Below, in pieces: positions 26,408 through 35,753 of a stretch of 64,000 bases of DNA. Below the pieces are notes generated by a model. That model searched no databases. It saw only the letters and a program-made list of their open reading frames with translations, and was not told the DNA's origin. Numbering within the stretch: the first letter of the stretch is position 1; every line of letters begins with the position of its first letter. Made by a program: the position numbers and the translations under genes. The stretch is taken from positions 3,100,001-3,164,000 of the forward strand of contig NZ_CP075896.1 in NCBI RefSeq assembly GCF_018604545.1. The letters are read 5' to 3'. The DNA is from Streptomyces koelreuteriae. GTDB taxonomy: Bacteria > Actinomycetota > Actinomycetes > Streptomycetales > Streptomycetaceae.

Positions 26408-28015
26408 TTACGATCCCGTGCCAGGCCCGAGCCCGAGCCGGTCCCGGGCGCCCTCGAACACCGAGGTGCCTTCCTGCTCCTCGGCCGTGCCTCGGGGCAT
26501 GTCGACGCGCAGTTCGTACATGCGGTCCTCGCCGGTGCGGATCAGCACGCGCGTGAGCCGCCTCGGGCCCTCGTCCGTCTGGTAGGGGGTGTCGGCTAGG
26601 GCGGCGTCGTGGCCCTGGACGCTGGTGCGGGTGTAGCGGGTGTCCCCCGGGACGACGGGTTCCTCGCGGGCCTGGTCCATGGGGGAACCCGGGGCCCGGT
26701 CCCAGAGGAGAAGGCGGACCTGGACGGTGCCGCCCCGTTCGTCGCCGTAGAGCACGGTGCGGGGCTGGTCGGTCGCGCTGCCGGTCCGGTCGAGTTCGCG
26801 GTAGGGGCGCGGGAGATGGAGGACGGCCGCGAGGTCCGGCTCGTGGTGCGGGGTCCAGGTGTCCGCCGTGTCGGCGGTCTGTTCGGCGCTCTCGGCGGTA
26901 CTGGTGCCGTCGAGGTGGGTGGCTGCGCCTATGCCGCCGGCGAGCAGTGCGCTGAGGAGGGCGAGGGGGGCGGGGCGGAGGAGGCTCTGGCGCTTCGGGG
27001 GTGCGTCGTGCCGCTCGGCGGGGCCGGCCTCCGGCGGTTCGGCGGTCTCTTCAAGCCTCGGCGTCTCCTGCGTGAACTCCGGTATGGGCTCGGCCGCCGT
27101 CGGCCCCGCCACCGCTTCCAGTTCCTTCGCGACCTCTTCGGCGTCCGGCCGCCCGTCGGGGTCGTGAGCAAGCAGCCGGACGATCAGCGGCCCGAGCGGT
27201 CCGGCCCGCTCCGGCTCGGCCCGCTCCGACTCGGGCGGCTCGGGCGCCTCGGGCGCCTCGGCGGCGAGGATCGCGGCGCGAGTCACCTCCGGCGTGGCGC
27301 GGCGGAACGGAGGCGAGCCCTCCACGGCGGTGTACAGCAGGGCCCCCAGGGACCACAGGTCGGACGCGGGCCCGGCGATACGGCCGGACAGCCGCTCGGG
27401 GGCGACGAACTCCCCGGCGGCCTCGAGGAATTCCTTGCCCCCCGCCTGGTCGATGCCGAAGTCGGTGAGAACGACGCGCCGCTCGGGGCCGAGCAGCACA
27501 TTGGCGGGTTTCACGTCCCGGTGCACGATGCCGACGGAGTGCGCGGCGCGCAGGGCACCGAGGACGGCCAGGCCGATCCGGGCCGCTTCGACCGCGTCGA
27601 CGGGTCCGCGCCGGAGCGTCTCGTCCAGGGACTCGCCCCGGACCGACTCCATGACGATCCAGGGGAGTCCGTCGAGCACCTCGGCCCCGTCGAGCTCGTC
27701 GGGGCCGGTGGGACCCGAGCGCTCCTCCGGCCGCTCCGCCTCCACGACCACGTCGTGGATGGTGACGGCGGCGGGATGGTCGACGCGGGCGGCGGCCCGG
27801 GCCTCGCGGTGAAGCCGGTGGGCCGCGCGCCGGTGGCTCTCGTCCCGCGGGCCGCCCGGCAACCGGGGCTGTCTGACGGCGACTTCACGCTGCACGAGCT
27901 CGTCGCGGGCCCGCCAGACGGTGCCCGTCCCGCCGGAGCCGATGGGCTCGATCAGCCGGTAGCGCCCGCCGATCAGCCGGCCCTGGGCGCCCGTCCCGCC
28001 CCCGTCGTTGCTCAT
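26408..28015 (-). CDS. membrane Ser/Thr protein kinase lacking the usual ATP-site lysine
   Basis: 535 aa; last of six kinase genes in a row. The Gly-rich loop is IGSGGTGTVW. The position of the ATP-anchoring lysine (VAVK) is Arg48 (EVAVRQP), while HRDVKPAN and DFGID are intact. An acidic insert (about 92-115) splits the N-lobe. After the kinase domain comes a Glu/Pro linker, one membrane helix (LRPAPLALLSALLAGGIGA, about 345-363) and an extracellular domain. It may be weakly active or a scaffold. Confidence 0.9.
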   Translation of the reverse strand: MSNDGGGTGAQGRLIGGRYRLIEPIGSGGTGTVWRARDELVQREVAVRQPRLPGGPRDESHRRAAHRLHREARAAARVDHPAAVTIHDVVVEAERPEERSGPTGPDELDGAEVLDGLPWIVMESVRGESLDETLRRGPVDAVEAARIGLAVLGALRAAHSVGIVHRDVKPANVLLGPERRVVLTDFGIDQAGGKEFLEAAGEFVAPERLSGRIAGPASDLWSLGALLYTAVEGSPPFRRATPEVTRAAILAAEAPEAPEPPESERAEPERAGPLGPLIVRLLAHDPDGRPDAEEVAKELEAVAGPTAAEPIPEFTQETPRLEETAEPPEAGPAERHDAPPKRQSLLRPAPLALLSALLAGGIGAATHLDGTSTAESAEQTADTADTWTPHHEPDLAAVLHLPRPYRELDRTGSATDQPRTVLYGDERGGTVQVRLLLWDRAPGSPMDQAREEPVVPGDTRYTRTSVQGHDAALADTPYQTDEGPRRLTRVLIRTGEDRMYELRVDMPRGTAEEQEGTSVFEGARDRLGLGPGTGS

Positions 28016-28086
28016 GCCCCATCAGTACCGTGCGGGGCGGGCGGTTGTCGACGCGGGTCATTTCCAGGGGTGTTGGAGGGGCGTGT

Positions 28087-29760
28087 TCAGGTCCCGTCGA
28101 TGTCCAGGTTCGCGATCGCCGTGCTCGCCACCTCACGTCCGCGGTCGGTGAAGTCGCCCTTGCCCGGGTAGCTGACGGTGAGCTTGTACATGTCGCCGCC
28201 GGGGGTCCGGTAGTAGAACATGCGGAGTTCGCGGGGGCGGGGGTTCTCGCTGTCGTCGGTGTCGTAGCCGACGGTGTTCTCGGCGGCCTTCTTGTCTCTG
28301 TACGTCGTCACCCTGGGGTTCGTCCTCGGATTCTGAGGCATGTCCAGGTCGTAGCTGCCGCTCTCCTTGAACCGGCTGTCGTCGTCGTACATCTCGGCGG
28401 CCGCGGAGCCCGCGATGTTGCTGCCGGTGTCCTCCGCCTTCCTGTCGAGGGTCAGGCCGATCCAGACGCTGCCGCTCCAGTCCGTGTACGTGACCCAGTG
28501 CCCCTGGTCCTTCTCCGGGTCGGGCACGGTCCGCCGGTACTCGTCGGGGACGGCCAGCGACACGGCGAGGCCCTTCTCCCGCTTGGTCTGCCAGCCGTCG
28601 GGCAGCGGCCCGGCGAACGGGTCCGCGATGATCAGGCCCGCCGTCACCGCCGCGACGACGACGGCCACGCCGAGTCCGGTCCACGCCCCGCGGCCGAGCC
28701 GGACACCCCGGCCGCCGTCGCCCTGGCCGGTGACCGGGACGGTCTGGGTGGGCTGGGCGGCGGGCGGGTTCGCGGCCGCCTCCAGCCGGGCGCGCACCTG
28801 TGCGGCGTTCGGGCGGCGGGCGGGATCCTTGTGCAGCAGGCCCGTGATGACCTCGGCGAGCGGGCCCGGGGCGGAGGCGGGCGGCGCGGGCGTGGCGTTG
28901 AGGACGGACTGGAGCGTGGCGGGGGTGTTGCTGCGGCGGAACGGCGAGACGCCCTCGGTCGCCGCGTACAGCACCACGCCCAGGGACCACAGGTCGCTGG
29001 CCGGGCCCGGGCGCTGGCCCAGCACCCGCTCCGGCGCGATGTACTCGGGCGAGCCGACGAAGCCGCCGGTGTCCGTCAGGTTGGTCTCGCCCTCGATCTG
29101 GGCGATGCCGAAGTCCGTGAGGACGACCCGGTCGTAGCGGCCGAGCAGCACGTTGTCCGGTTTCACATCGCGGTGCAGGACGCCCGCCGCGTGCGCGGCC
29201 TCCAGCGCGCCGAGCACCTCCAGGCCGATCCGGGCGGCCTCGCGCGCGGACAGGGTGCCCTCCTGGAGGGCGTCGCCCAGCGACCGGCCCCGCACCAGCT
29301 CCATCACGATCCACGGCTGGTCGTCCACGACCGCCACATCGTGGACGTCGACCACCGCCGGGTGGTCGAGCCGGGCCGCTGCACGTGCCTCACGGCGCAT
29401 CCGCTCGAAGGCGTTGGCACGTTCGCGTTCGGGAAGATGATCCGGGACGCGGGGCTCCTTGACGGCGACCTCCCGGTCCACCGTCTCGTCCTGGGCCCGC
29501 CACACCGTGCCCATGCCACCGTGCCCGAGCTTGGCGATCAGCCGGTAGCGCCCGGCGATGAGACGCCCGGCACCGGGATCCTCGGCCGTCTCCGTCGCCG
29601 CCGGCACCGCGCTCTCCGACTGGGGCGGCACGACCTGGGTGGGCGTCGCATAGGGGTTGCCAGGAACCGGCGCCGGCGCCGACGCAGGCGGACTGGGCGG
29701 TTGCAGAACAAAACTTGTCGGCTCGTCGGCCCCGGATCTGGATCCCCCGCTGCTGCTCAT
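28087..29760 (-). CDS. membrane Ser/Thr protein kinase
   Basis: 557 aa from the ATG at 29760 (GGATGA upstream; ATG 29772 is possible). A Pro/Ser-rich N-terminal extension of about 65 residues precedes a complete kinase domain: LGHGGMGTVW, VAVKEP, HRDVKPDN, DFGIAQ, SPEYIAPE. Then come a membrane helix (GLGVAVVVAAVTAGLIIA) and an extracellular sensor region beginning PLPDGWQTKREKGLAVSL. It has no PASTA repeats, so it does not sense muropeptides like PknB. Confidence 0.94.
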   Translation of the reverse strand: MSSSGGSRSGADEPTSFVLQPPSPPASAPAPVPGNPYATPTQVVPPQSESAVPAATETAEDPGAGRLIAGRYRLIAKLGHGGMGTVWRAQDETVDREVAVKEPRVPDHLPERERANAFERMRREARAAARLDHPAVVDVHDVAVVDDQPWIVMELVRGRSLGDALQEGTLSAREAARIGLEVLGALEAAHAAGVLHRDVKPDNVLLGRYDRVVLTDFGIAQIEGETNLTDTGGFVGSPEYIAPERVLGQRPGPASDLWSLGVVLYAATEGVSPFRRSNTPATLQSVLNATPAPPASAPGPLAEVITGLLHKDPARRPNAAQVRARLEAAANPPAAQPTQTVPVTGQGDGGRGVRLGRGAWTGLGVAVVVAAVTAGLIIADPFAGPLPDGWQTKREKGLAVSLAVPDEYRRTVPDPEKDQGHWVTYTDWSGSVWIGLTLDRKAEDTGSNIAGSAAAEMYDDDSRFKESGSYDLDMPQNPRTNPRVTTYRDKKAAENTVGYDTDDSENPRPRELRMFYYRTPGGDMYKLTVSYPGKGDFTDRGREVASTAIANLDIDGT

Positions 29761-29841
29761 GAGGTCATCCATATCGCGCCAAGCGCTTACGTATCCACCA
29801 ATGCCGCGAACCGGTCACAGACCCGTGACCCGGCCCGGGGC

Positions 29842-31056
29842 TTATCTCCCGTTTGTGCCGGTAGGGGAGCTGGCGGGAGTGGTCGTGGGGGCGGGGGCGC
29901 TCGGGGAGGAGGGCCGGGTCGTGGGCGTCCCGGGAGCCGAACTCGTCGGCGTGGGGCCTCCTCCCGGCTCACCGCCCTCGTCCATGAGCAGCGCCGCCGC
30001 GGACACCCCGGCCCCGGCCATCGCGGCGACCAGCAGCGCGGCCACGAGCACCCGCCGGGTGGGCTGCCGCATCAGCTGTTCGGCGAGCCGGCCCGGGGCG
30101 GGCATGCCCGCCGGCGGCGCGAACGGCTGCCGGCCCGCGCTGTCCTGAGGTGCCTTGCGCGACCGGCCGCGCGGCGCGTCCCGGACCGTCGGCACATACC
30201 CGGGCGGCGGCACCTCCGGCGTCCGGCCCGTCTCGCGAAAGGCCCGCAGCATCCGCTCCGCCCGGTCCGCGTCCAGCCGCCGGTCCGGATCGCGTTCGAG
30301 CAGGCCCTGTACGACGGGCAGGAGCGGCCCGGCCTGCGCGGGTGGCCGGATCTCGGCGGCGACGACCGCGTGCAGGATGCCGCCCAGGGAGTCGCGGCGG
30401 AACGGCGACTCGCCGCTGAGGGCCGCGCACAGCAGCGCGCCCAGCGACCACAGGTCGGACTCGGGCCCGGTCCTGGCCCCCGACATCCGCTCGGGCGCGG
30501 TGTACTCGGGCGAGCCGACGAAGGAGTTGTTCTCGGTGAGGGTGGGGGTTCCGGCGACCTGGGCGATGCCGAAGTCGGTCAGGAGGACGCGGTCGGTTCC
30601 GGTCTCCAGCAGCACGTTGTCCGGCTTGAGGTCGCGGTGCAGCACACCGGCCGCGTGCGCGGCGCTCAGCGCGCCGAGCAGGGCGATGCCGATGCGGGCC
30701 GCTTCGGAGGCGTCGACCGGGCCACGGTGGGCGAGCCGGTCGGCGAGCGAGCCGCCCTCGATCAGCTCCATGACGATGTACGGGCGTTCGTCGTCCTCGA
30801 CGACGTCATGCACGACGATGATGTGCGGATGGCTGAGCTGGGCGACGGCCCGGGCCTCGCGCAGCGTACGGTCCCGCTGCCGACGCGCCTCCGCCGCGGA
30901 GAGCGTCTCGTCGTAGGGGAGCTCCTTGACGGCCACGCCCCGGCCGAGAAGCTGGTCGGTCGCCCGCCACACCACGCCCATGCCACCGCGCCCGAGTCTC
31001 TCCTCGAACCGGTAGCGGCCCGCGATGACACGCGTGTTGTGCCCCTCGGTCCCCAT
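29842..31056 (-). CDS. membrane Ser/Thr protein kinase with short outer tail
   Basis: 404 aa from the ATG at 31056 (ATG 31074 is possible). It has a complete kinase core: LGRGGMGVVW, VAVKELP, HRDLKPDN, DFGIAQ, SPEYTAPE. A membrane helix lies near 337-358 (RVLVAALLVAAMAGAGVSAAALL), and the outer part is only a Thr/Ser/Pro-rich tail of about 45 residues, unlike the folded sensors of its neighbours. It probably senses through a partner or by clustering. Confidence 0.94.
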   Translation of the reverse strand: MGTEGHNTRVIAGRYRFEERLGRGGMGVVWRATDQLLGRGVAVKELPYDETLSAAEARRQRDRTLREARAVAQLSHPHIIVVHDVVEDDERPYIVMELIEGGSLADRLAHRGPVDASEAARIGIALLGALSAAHAAGVLHRDLKPDNVLLETGTDRVLLTDFGIAQVAGTPTLTENNSFVGSPEYTAPERMSGARTGPESDLWSLGALLCAALSGESPFRRDSLGGILHAVVAAEIRPPAQAGPLLPVVQGLLERDPDRRLDADRAERMLRAFRETGRTPEVPPPGYVPTVRDAPRGRSRKAPQDSAGRQPFAPPAGMPAPGRLAEQLMRQPTRRVLVAALLVAAMAGAGVSAAALLMDEGGEPGGGPTPTSSAPGTPTTRPSSPSAPAPTTTPASSPTGTNGR

Positions 31057-31161
31057 GCGGCAATCATGCCCCACCGGACGGACCGGCTCCGGGGCGGCGC
31101 TCGCGGGTGGCCGAAACAGACGGCCCGTGTCAGAAGGGCTCGGTGCGAACGGGCCCGCGCG

Positions 31162-32940
31162 TCAGGAGGTCTTCTCCTGCCAGCCCTGGAGCAGCGAGGT
31201 GAACTGCTTGCGCGCCTTCGCCCAGTCCGCCGCCGGCGAGGACATGTAGAGCGCGTACTCGGTGCCGTCGCGGGCGACGTACGTCTCCTCGATGGCGCGG
31301 CGCGGCCCGGGGAACGGGGTGTCCTTCGCGCGCGCGGTCCAGGTGTACTCCCACAGGGCGCCTTCGCGGTCGCGGTAGACGTTCCGCTCCAGGGTGACCC
31401 GCTTGTAGTCGTAGAGCCGCTGGAGCTGCTGCTCCAGATCGAGCTGGTGTGCGTACGGGTCGGCGAAGTCCGGGGAGGTGTCGATGGCGATCCGGACGAA
31501 GTGCCGTCCGCCGTCGGGCGTGTAGTCGATCTGCTTGAGCTCGCCCTGCTCGCTGAAGGGCTTGCGCTTCCAGCCCTTGGGCAGGGAGAGGCTGAAACCC
31601 GCGGGGTCGTCGTGGCGGACCCAGCTGTCGGGAACCGATCCGCCGGGCTGCTGGGTGTTCGTGGGATCCGCGGAGGCGGAGGCGCCGCCCGGCGTCTGCC
31701 GGTCCTCGTTCCACTGCTGCAGCACCACCGCGGTGCCCCCGCCGATGATGGCCGCGAGCGCGACGACGAGGGCGAGCGTGCGCAGCCGACGGCGCCGGCC
31801 CGAACCCGAACTCGGCTGCTGCGGGCCCGTCGCCGTCGGACCGACCGTGGTGGGACCGGTCGTCGGATGGCCGACGACGGGGGTCCCGGACGTCGGCGTC
31901 CCGGGGACGGGGGTGCCGGTGGCGGGGGTTCCGGCCAGCGGCGGGAGCGGCGTGCGGGTGTGCGACCCGGAGCCGGTGACGGAGGGACCCGCACGCAGGC
32001 CCTGGCCGGTCGTGCCCACGCCCATGCCCGTGCCCGCCGTGCCCGTGCCGCTGTGGGCGTCCCGGTACGGCGTCCCCCCGTACTGCGTCGGGACGTACGC
32101 CTGCGCCCCGCTCGGCTGCCGTCCCTCCGCCGCCTCGGCGAGCATCTGCTCGGCCTCGGACGCGTCGGGGCGGGTGGCCGGATCCTTGCGCAGGAGGGCG
32201 GTGATGACGGGCCCGAGCGGACCGGCGTGCTGCGGCTGGGCGGCCTCTTCCTCGACCACCGCCTGCATGGTGGTCAGCGGGGTGGTGCGGCGGAACGGCG
32301 ACCGGCCCTCCACCGCGGTGTAGAGCGTCGCGGCCAGCGCCCACAGGTCGGAGGACGGACCCGGGTCGTGGCCGCGCACCCGCTCGGGCGCCAGGTAGTC
32401 GACGGAGCCGACGACCTCGCCGGTCCGTGTGATGGTCGTGTCGCCCTCGATCTGGGCGATGCCGAAGTCGGTGAGCAGGACCCGTCCGTCGCGGCCGAGG
32501 AGGACATTGCCCGGCTTGACGTCGCGGTGCAGAACACCGGCGGTGTGCGCGGCGCGCAGGGCCCGCAGCACCCAGAGGCCGACGCGTGCCGCCTCCCGCG
32601 GCTCGACGCGCCCCTCCTCCTTGACCGCGTCGGCCAGCGAGCGGCCCTCGACCAGCTCCATCACGATCCACGGGCGGCCGTCGTGCTCCAGCACGTCATG
32701 CACCGTGACGACCGCCGAGTGGTTGATCCGGGCGGCGGCCCGCGCCTCCGCCCGGGTGCGCGCCAGGAGAATGGCCTGTTCGCTCTCGGAGACGTAGAGG
32801 GCTGCCGTCAACTCCTTGATGGCGACGGACCGGTGCAGCACCTCGTCATGGGCGCGCCACACCCGGCCCATGCCGCCGCTGCCGATGGAGTCGGCGAGCC
32901 GGTAGCGGCCCGCGACGAGCTGGCCCTGCATCTGATTCAC
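31162..32940 (-). CDS. membrane Ser/Thr protein kinase
   Basis: 592 aa from the GTG at 32940 (ATG 32931 is an alternative). Kinase core: IGSGGMGRVW, VAIKEL, HRDVKPGN, DFGIAQ, VDYLAPE. The juxtamembrane linker has a repeated G-T-P unit (TPATGTPVPGTPTSGTPVV). A membrane helix (TLALVVALAAIIGGGTAVVL) is followed by an outer domain with the recurring element DPAGFSLSLPKGWKRKP, also found in two sister kinases. Confidence 0.95.
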   Translation of the reverse strand: MNQMQGQLVAGRYRLADSIGSGGMGRVWRAHDEVLHRSVAIKELTAALYVSESEQAILLARTRAEARAAARINHSAVVTVHDVLEHDGRPWIVMELVEGRSLADAVKEEGRVEPREAARVGLWVLRALRAAHTAGVLHRDVKPGNVLLGRDGRVLLTDFGIAQIEGDTTITRTGEVVGSVDYLAPERVRGHDPGPSSDLWALAATLYTAVEGRSPFRRTTPLTTMQAVVEEEAAQPQHAGPLGPVITALLRKDPATRPDASEAEQMLAEAAEGRQPSGAQAYVPTQYGGTPYRDAHSGTGTAGTGMGVGTTGQGLRAGPSVTGSGSHTRTPLPPLAGTPATGTPVPGTPTSGTPVVGHPTTGPTTVGPTATGPQQPSSGSGRRRRLRTLALVVALAAIIGGGTAVVLQQWNEDRQTPGGASASADPTNTQQPGGSVPDSWVRHDDPAGFSLSLPKGWKRKPFSEQGELKQIDYTPDGGRHFVRIAIDTSPDFADPYAHQLDLEQQLQRLYDYKRVTLERNVYRDREGALWEYTWTARAKDTPFPGPRRAIEETYVARDGTEYALYMSSPAADWAKARKQFTSLLQGWQEKTS

Positions 32941-33098
32941 GTTGCCCCGCAATGGTCTTGACAGGGTCAGCGTAAGGACCCGCCCCTCCCCAGGGAACAA
33001 GCGGGGTACCACGGTGACCGCACTGTGACGGTTGTCGCCTGTCGGGACGCGAGGCAACCAGAGGTTGAACTACCGCGTACAGGCGGCGCGCCGGACGC

Positions 33099-35600
33099 TC
33101 AGCCCGTGGCCTTGTAGGTCGCCGCCGCCTGCTCGTACAGCCGCGTCACCTCGTCCCGCTCGGCCTCCGGCCCGCGCACCTGGACCACGTGGTACCGCCC
33201 CTCGACGAGCATCGCGAGATTGCGCACATACAGCTCTCCGCCGTCGCCGCCGGTCCAGGTGAACTGCCCCTCGGCCATGGTCCGTCCGCCCACCTCTATG
33301 GTCTTCAGCCCGGTGGAGGTGGCCCAGCTGGAGTCGCGGTACGGCTGCAACTCGCGCTCCCGCTCCCGCTGGTAGGCCATCGGGTCCCTGCCGTACTCCG
33401 ACGCGCTGTCCCGGCCGGGTACGACGATGAGCTCGAAGTCGCCCTTCGCGTAGACGACCTGGCCGCTGCCGTTCCTCGGGGTGTGGCTCCAGCCCTTGGC
33501 TACGGCGACCTGGAACCCCGCCGCGTCCTTGCGCAGGGTGAAGCCGTCGGCGACGTCGGGGCCGGCGGTCTGGGTCTCGGCGGAACCGGCCGATGTCGAC
33601 GGGCTCTTCTCCGGCTCGGGCGAGGTCTGGTCGGGCCGGGGCTCGCTGCTGGCGTCCGGCTCGGGCGCCTGGCTGACCTCACCGGCGGAACCGGTGCGGT
33701 CCGTGCCGCCCGTGCCTTCCGCGCCGTCGGTCTTCGACTTGGGCATGAAGAGCATGGCGTAGGCGATCGCGGCGGCCATCACGAGCAGGACCAGCACGAG
33801 CAGGGTGCGGCCGAGACGGTTCGGCGACCGGGACTCGTGTTTGGCCCGTTTGTGCCGCCCGTGGTGCGCGGGCAGCCCGGCCTTGCGCCGGCGCACCAGC
33901 TCGCCCCGGCGGCGTACGACGGGCAGCCGGCTCGCGTCGACGGGCGGCGCGGCGACGACATGCACCCCGGCCTCCGGCTCGGGCGCCGAGCGGACGAGCG
34001 AGCGCAGCCAGCCGCGCAGCTCCTCGAAGTCGAGGCGCTCGGTGGGGTCCTGACGCAGCAGCGACTCCACAACCGGACGCAGCGGCCCGCACTCCTCGGC
34101 GTAGGCGGGCGGTTCGGCGCACACCATCTGCACCAGCTCGGCCGTCGACTCCTCCGGGTAGGGCGCGTGCCCCTGTACGGCCCTGAAGAGCAGCGCGCCG
34201 AGCGCCCACAGGTCGGTGGCGGGACCGATCGGGGCGGCCAACTGCCAGTTCTCGTGCACGGGTCCGGCCTGCTCGGGCGCCCAGCGCTCCGTCACGGGAC
34301 CCACCACGGCCATCCGGGCCTGCCGCGCCCGCTCGGCGGCCAGGGCGGTGGCCGGGCCGCGCCGGGGTGCGGGGGTGTCGGCGACCAGCTCGTCCCACCG
34401 GGCCGAATCCTGGGCGGCGGGGCCCGGGGCAGGTGGGAGAGCCGCGTGTTCCTGCCCCTGCGGCAGGGGCGCGCCGCCGGTTCCGCCCCGGGGCGTGGCA
34501 CCGTGCCAGGCGGTCGTCCGGGGGGCGCCGGCCACGCCGTAGGGGTCGGCTATCCGCCCCGGCGGGCCCGCACCGGGCGCCGTGCCCTGCCCGGGGATGT
34601 ACGGCGGCTGCGCCGAGCCGTTGCTGTAGGACTGCGCCCCGCTGTCCGGGGCGGAGCGGGCACCGGGCAGTGCGGCCCGGCCGCCCTCCTGCGCCTCCTG
34701 GACCCGGGCGGCGGCCCGGGCACCCGCCCGGTAGGCCGCGATGGCCCCGGCTCGCGCGGCCCGTGGGTCACCGCTGTCGTCCACACTCCTGCGGGCCGGC
34801 ACGGCCGTGCCCCCGCCCGGCGTATCGCTCCCGGCCGAGGGCAGCCCCCTGGCCTCGCGTGCCTCTATGGCGGCTCGCCGCGCGGCCTCCGGGTCGGCCG
34901 CGCCACCGAGGCCGCCGGGACCTCCGACGCCGTTGACCGGCCCGGCGCCGCCCTCGTGGGCCGGCCCCTGGTCAAGCTCCTCGGCGGCCGGAACCGGGTC
35001 GTACCCGCACAGCGCCTCCTCCGCCGCGCCCACCGCGAGACCGGTCAGCATCACCCGGCCGTCGTCGCAGACAAGCACCGTCCGCGCGGTGACGTTGCGG
35101 TGCACCCAGCCGTGGCCGTGCAGGACCCGCAGCGCCATGAGGACGTCGGAGGCGACCTCGGCCGCCCGGTACGGCGTCAGCGGCTTCTCGGCGAGCAGGG
35201 CCGCCAGCGGGCGCGCGGCCACCAGTTCACTGACGATCCACAGCGAACCGCCCTCGGCGAACACGTCGAAGACCTGGTCGAGCCGCGGATGGTCGGGAAT
35301 GGCCGCGGCGGCCTGGGCGGCGTCGACCGCGCGCCGTACCACCGGGTCCGTGGGCCGCCGGGTGCCCGTACGCCCACCGGAGCGCCGCGCACCGCCGTCA
35401 CGCGCGGTGAAGCCGTCGGGCAGTCCCTCCGCGTCGAGGACCTCGGCCTCGACCACCTCCGGCAACGGCACCTGCCGGACCAGGACTTCCTGTCCGCTGT
35501 AGGTGTCGAAGGCCCGGGTCTCGGTGAGTTCGTACTCGTCGGACGGCGGCAGGGGCAGGCGGTAGCGGTCGGCGAGTACCCGGCCCGCATAGTCGTCCAC
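33099..35600 (-). CDS. membrane pseudokinase of the Ser/Thr kinase family
   Basis: 833 aa from the GTG at 35600, five bases after GGGAGG. The kinase fold is recognisable but catalytic residues are replaced: the ATP-site Lys is Arg42 (VLVRQV), HRD is HRN with Asn169 (WVHRNVTARTVLV), and DFG is TGL (residues 186-188). A long Gly/Ala/Arg-rich insert (about 210-420) separates the lobes' remains from LGALLFRAVQGHAPY. One membrane helix (LLVLVLLVMAAAIAYAMLF) and an outer domain with AAGFQVAVAKGWSHTP follow. It probably acts as a signalling scaffold or regulator of adjacent kinases. Confidence 0.9.
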   Translation of the reverse strand: MDDYAGRVLADRYRLPLPPSDEYELTETRAFDTYSGQEVLVRQVPLPEVVEAEVLDAEGLPDGFTARDGGARRSGGRTGTRRPTDPVVRRAVDAAQAAAAIPDHPRLDQVFDVFAEGGSLWIVSELVAARPLAALLAEKPLTPYRAAEVASDVLMALRVLHGHGWVHRNVTARTVLVCDDGRVMLTGLAVGAAEEALCGYDPVPAAEELDQGPAHEGGAGPVNGVGGPGGLGGAADPEAARRAAIEAREARGLPSAGSDTPGGGTAVPARRSVDDSGDPRAARAGAIAAYRAGARAAARVQEAQEGGRAALPGARSAPDSGAQSYSNGSAQPPYIPGQGTAPGAGPPGRIADPYGVAGAPRTTAWHGATPRGGTGGAPLPQGQEHAALPPAPGPAAQDSARWDELVADTPAPRRGPATALAAERARQARMAVVGPVTERWAPEQAGPVHENWQLAAPIGPATDLWALGALLFRAVQGHAPYPEESTAELVQMVCAEPPAYAEECGPLRPVVESLLRQDPTERLDFEELRGWLRSLVRSAPEPEAGVHVVAAPPVDASRLPVVRRRGELVRRRKAGLPAHHGRHKRAKHESRSPNRLGRTLLVLVLLVMAAAIAYAMLFMPKSKTDGAEGTGGTDRTGSAGEVSQAPEPDASSEPRPDQTSPEPEKSPSTSAGSAETQTAGPDVADGFTLRKDAAGFQVAVAKGWSHTPRNGSGQVVYAKGDFELIVVPGRDSASEYGRDPMAYQRERERELQPYRDSSWATSTGLKTIEVGGRTMAEGQFTWTGGDGGELYVRNLAMLVEGRYHVVQVRGPEAERDEVTRLYEQAAATYKATG

Positions 35601-35753
35601 GTTGCCTCCCCCGTCAGCCCGGTCGGTCACATCCGTTCGCCCCACGGTCCGTTCCGGCTGCGCGCGGACCGCAAATATTTACGATACGTGCCGCAGGCAA
35701 CCCGCAATGTGGGGATGCCAGATCTGCCTCCCCAAACCCGGGAAGGCTCATGC

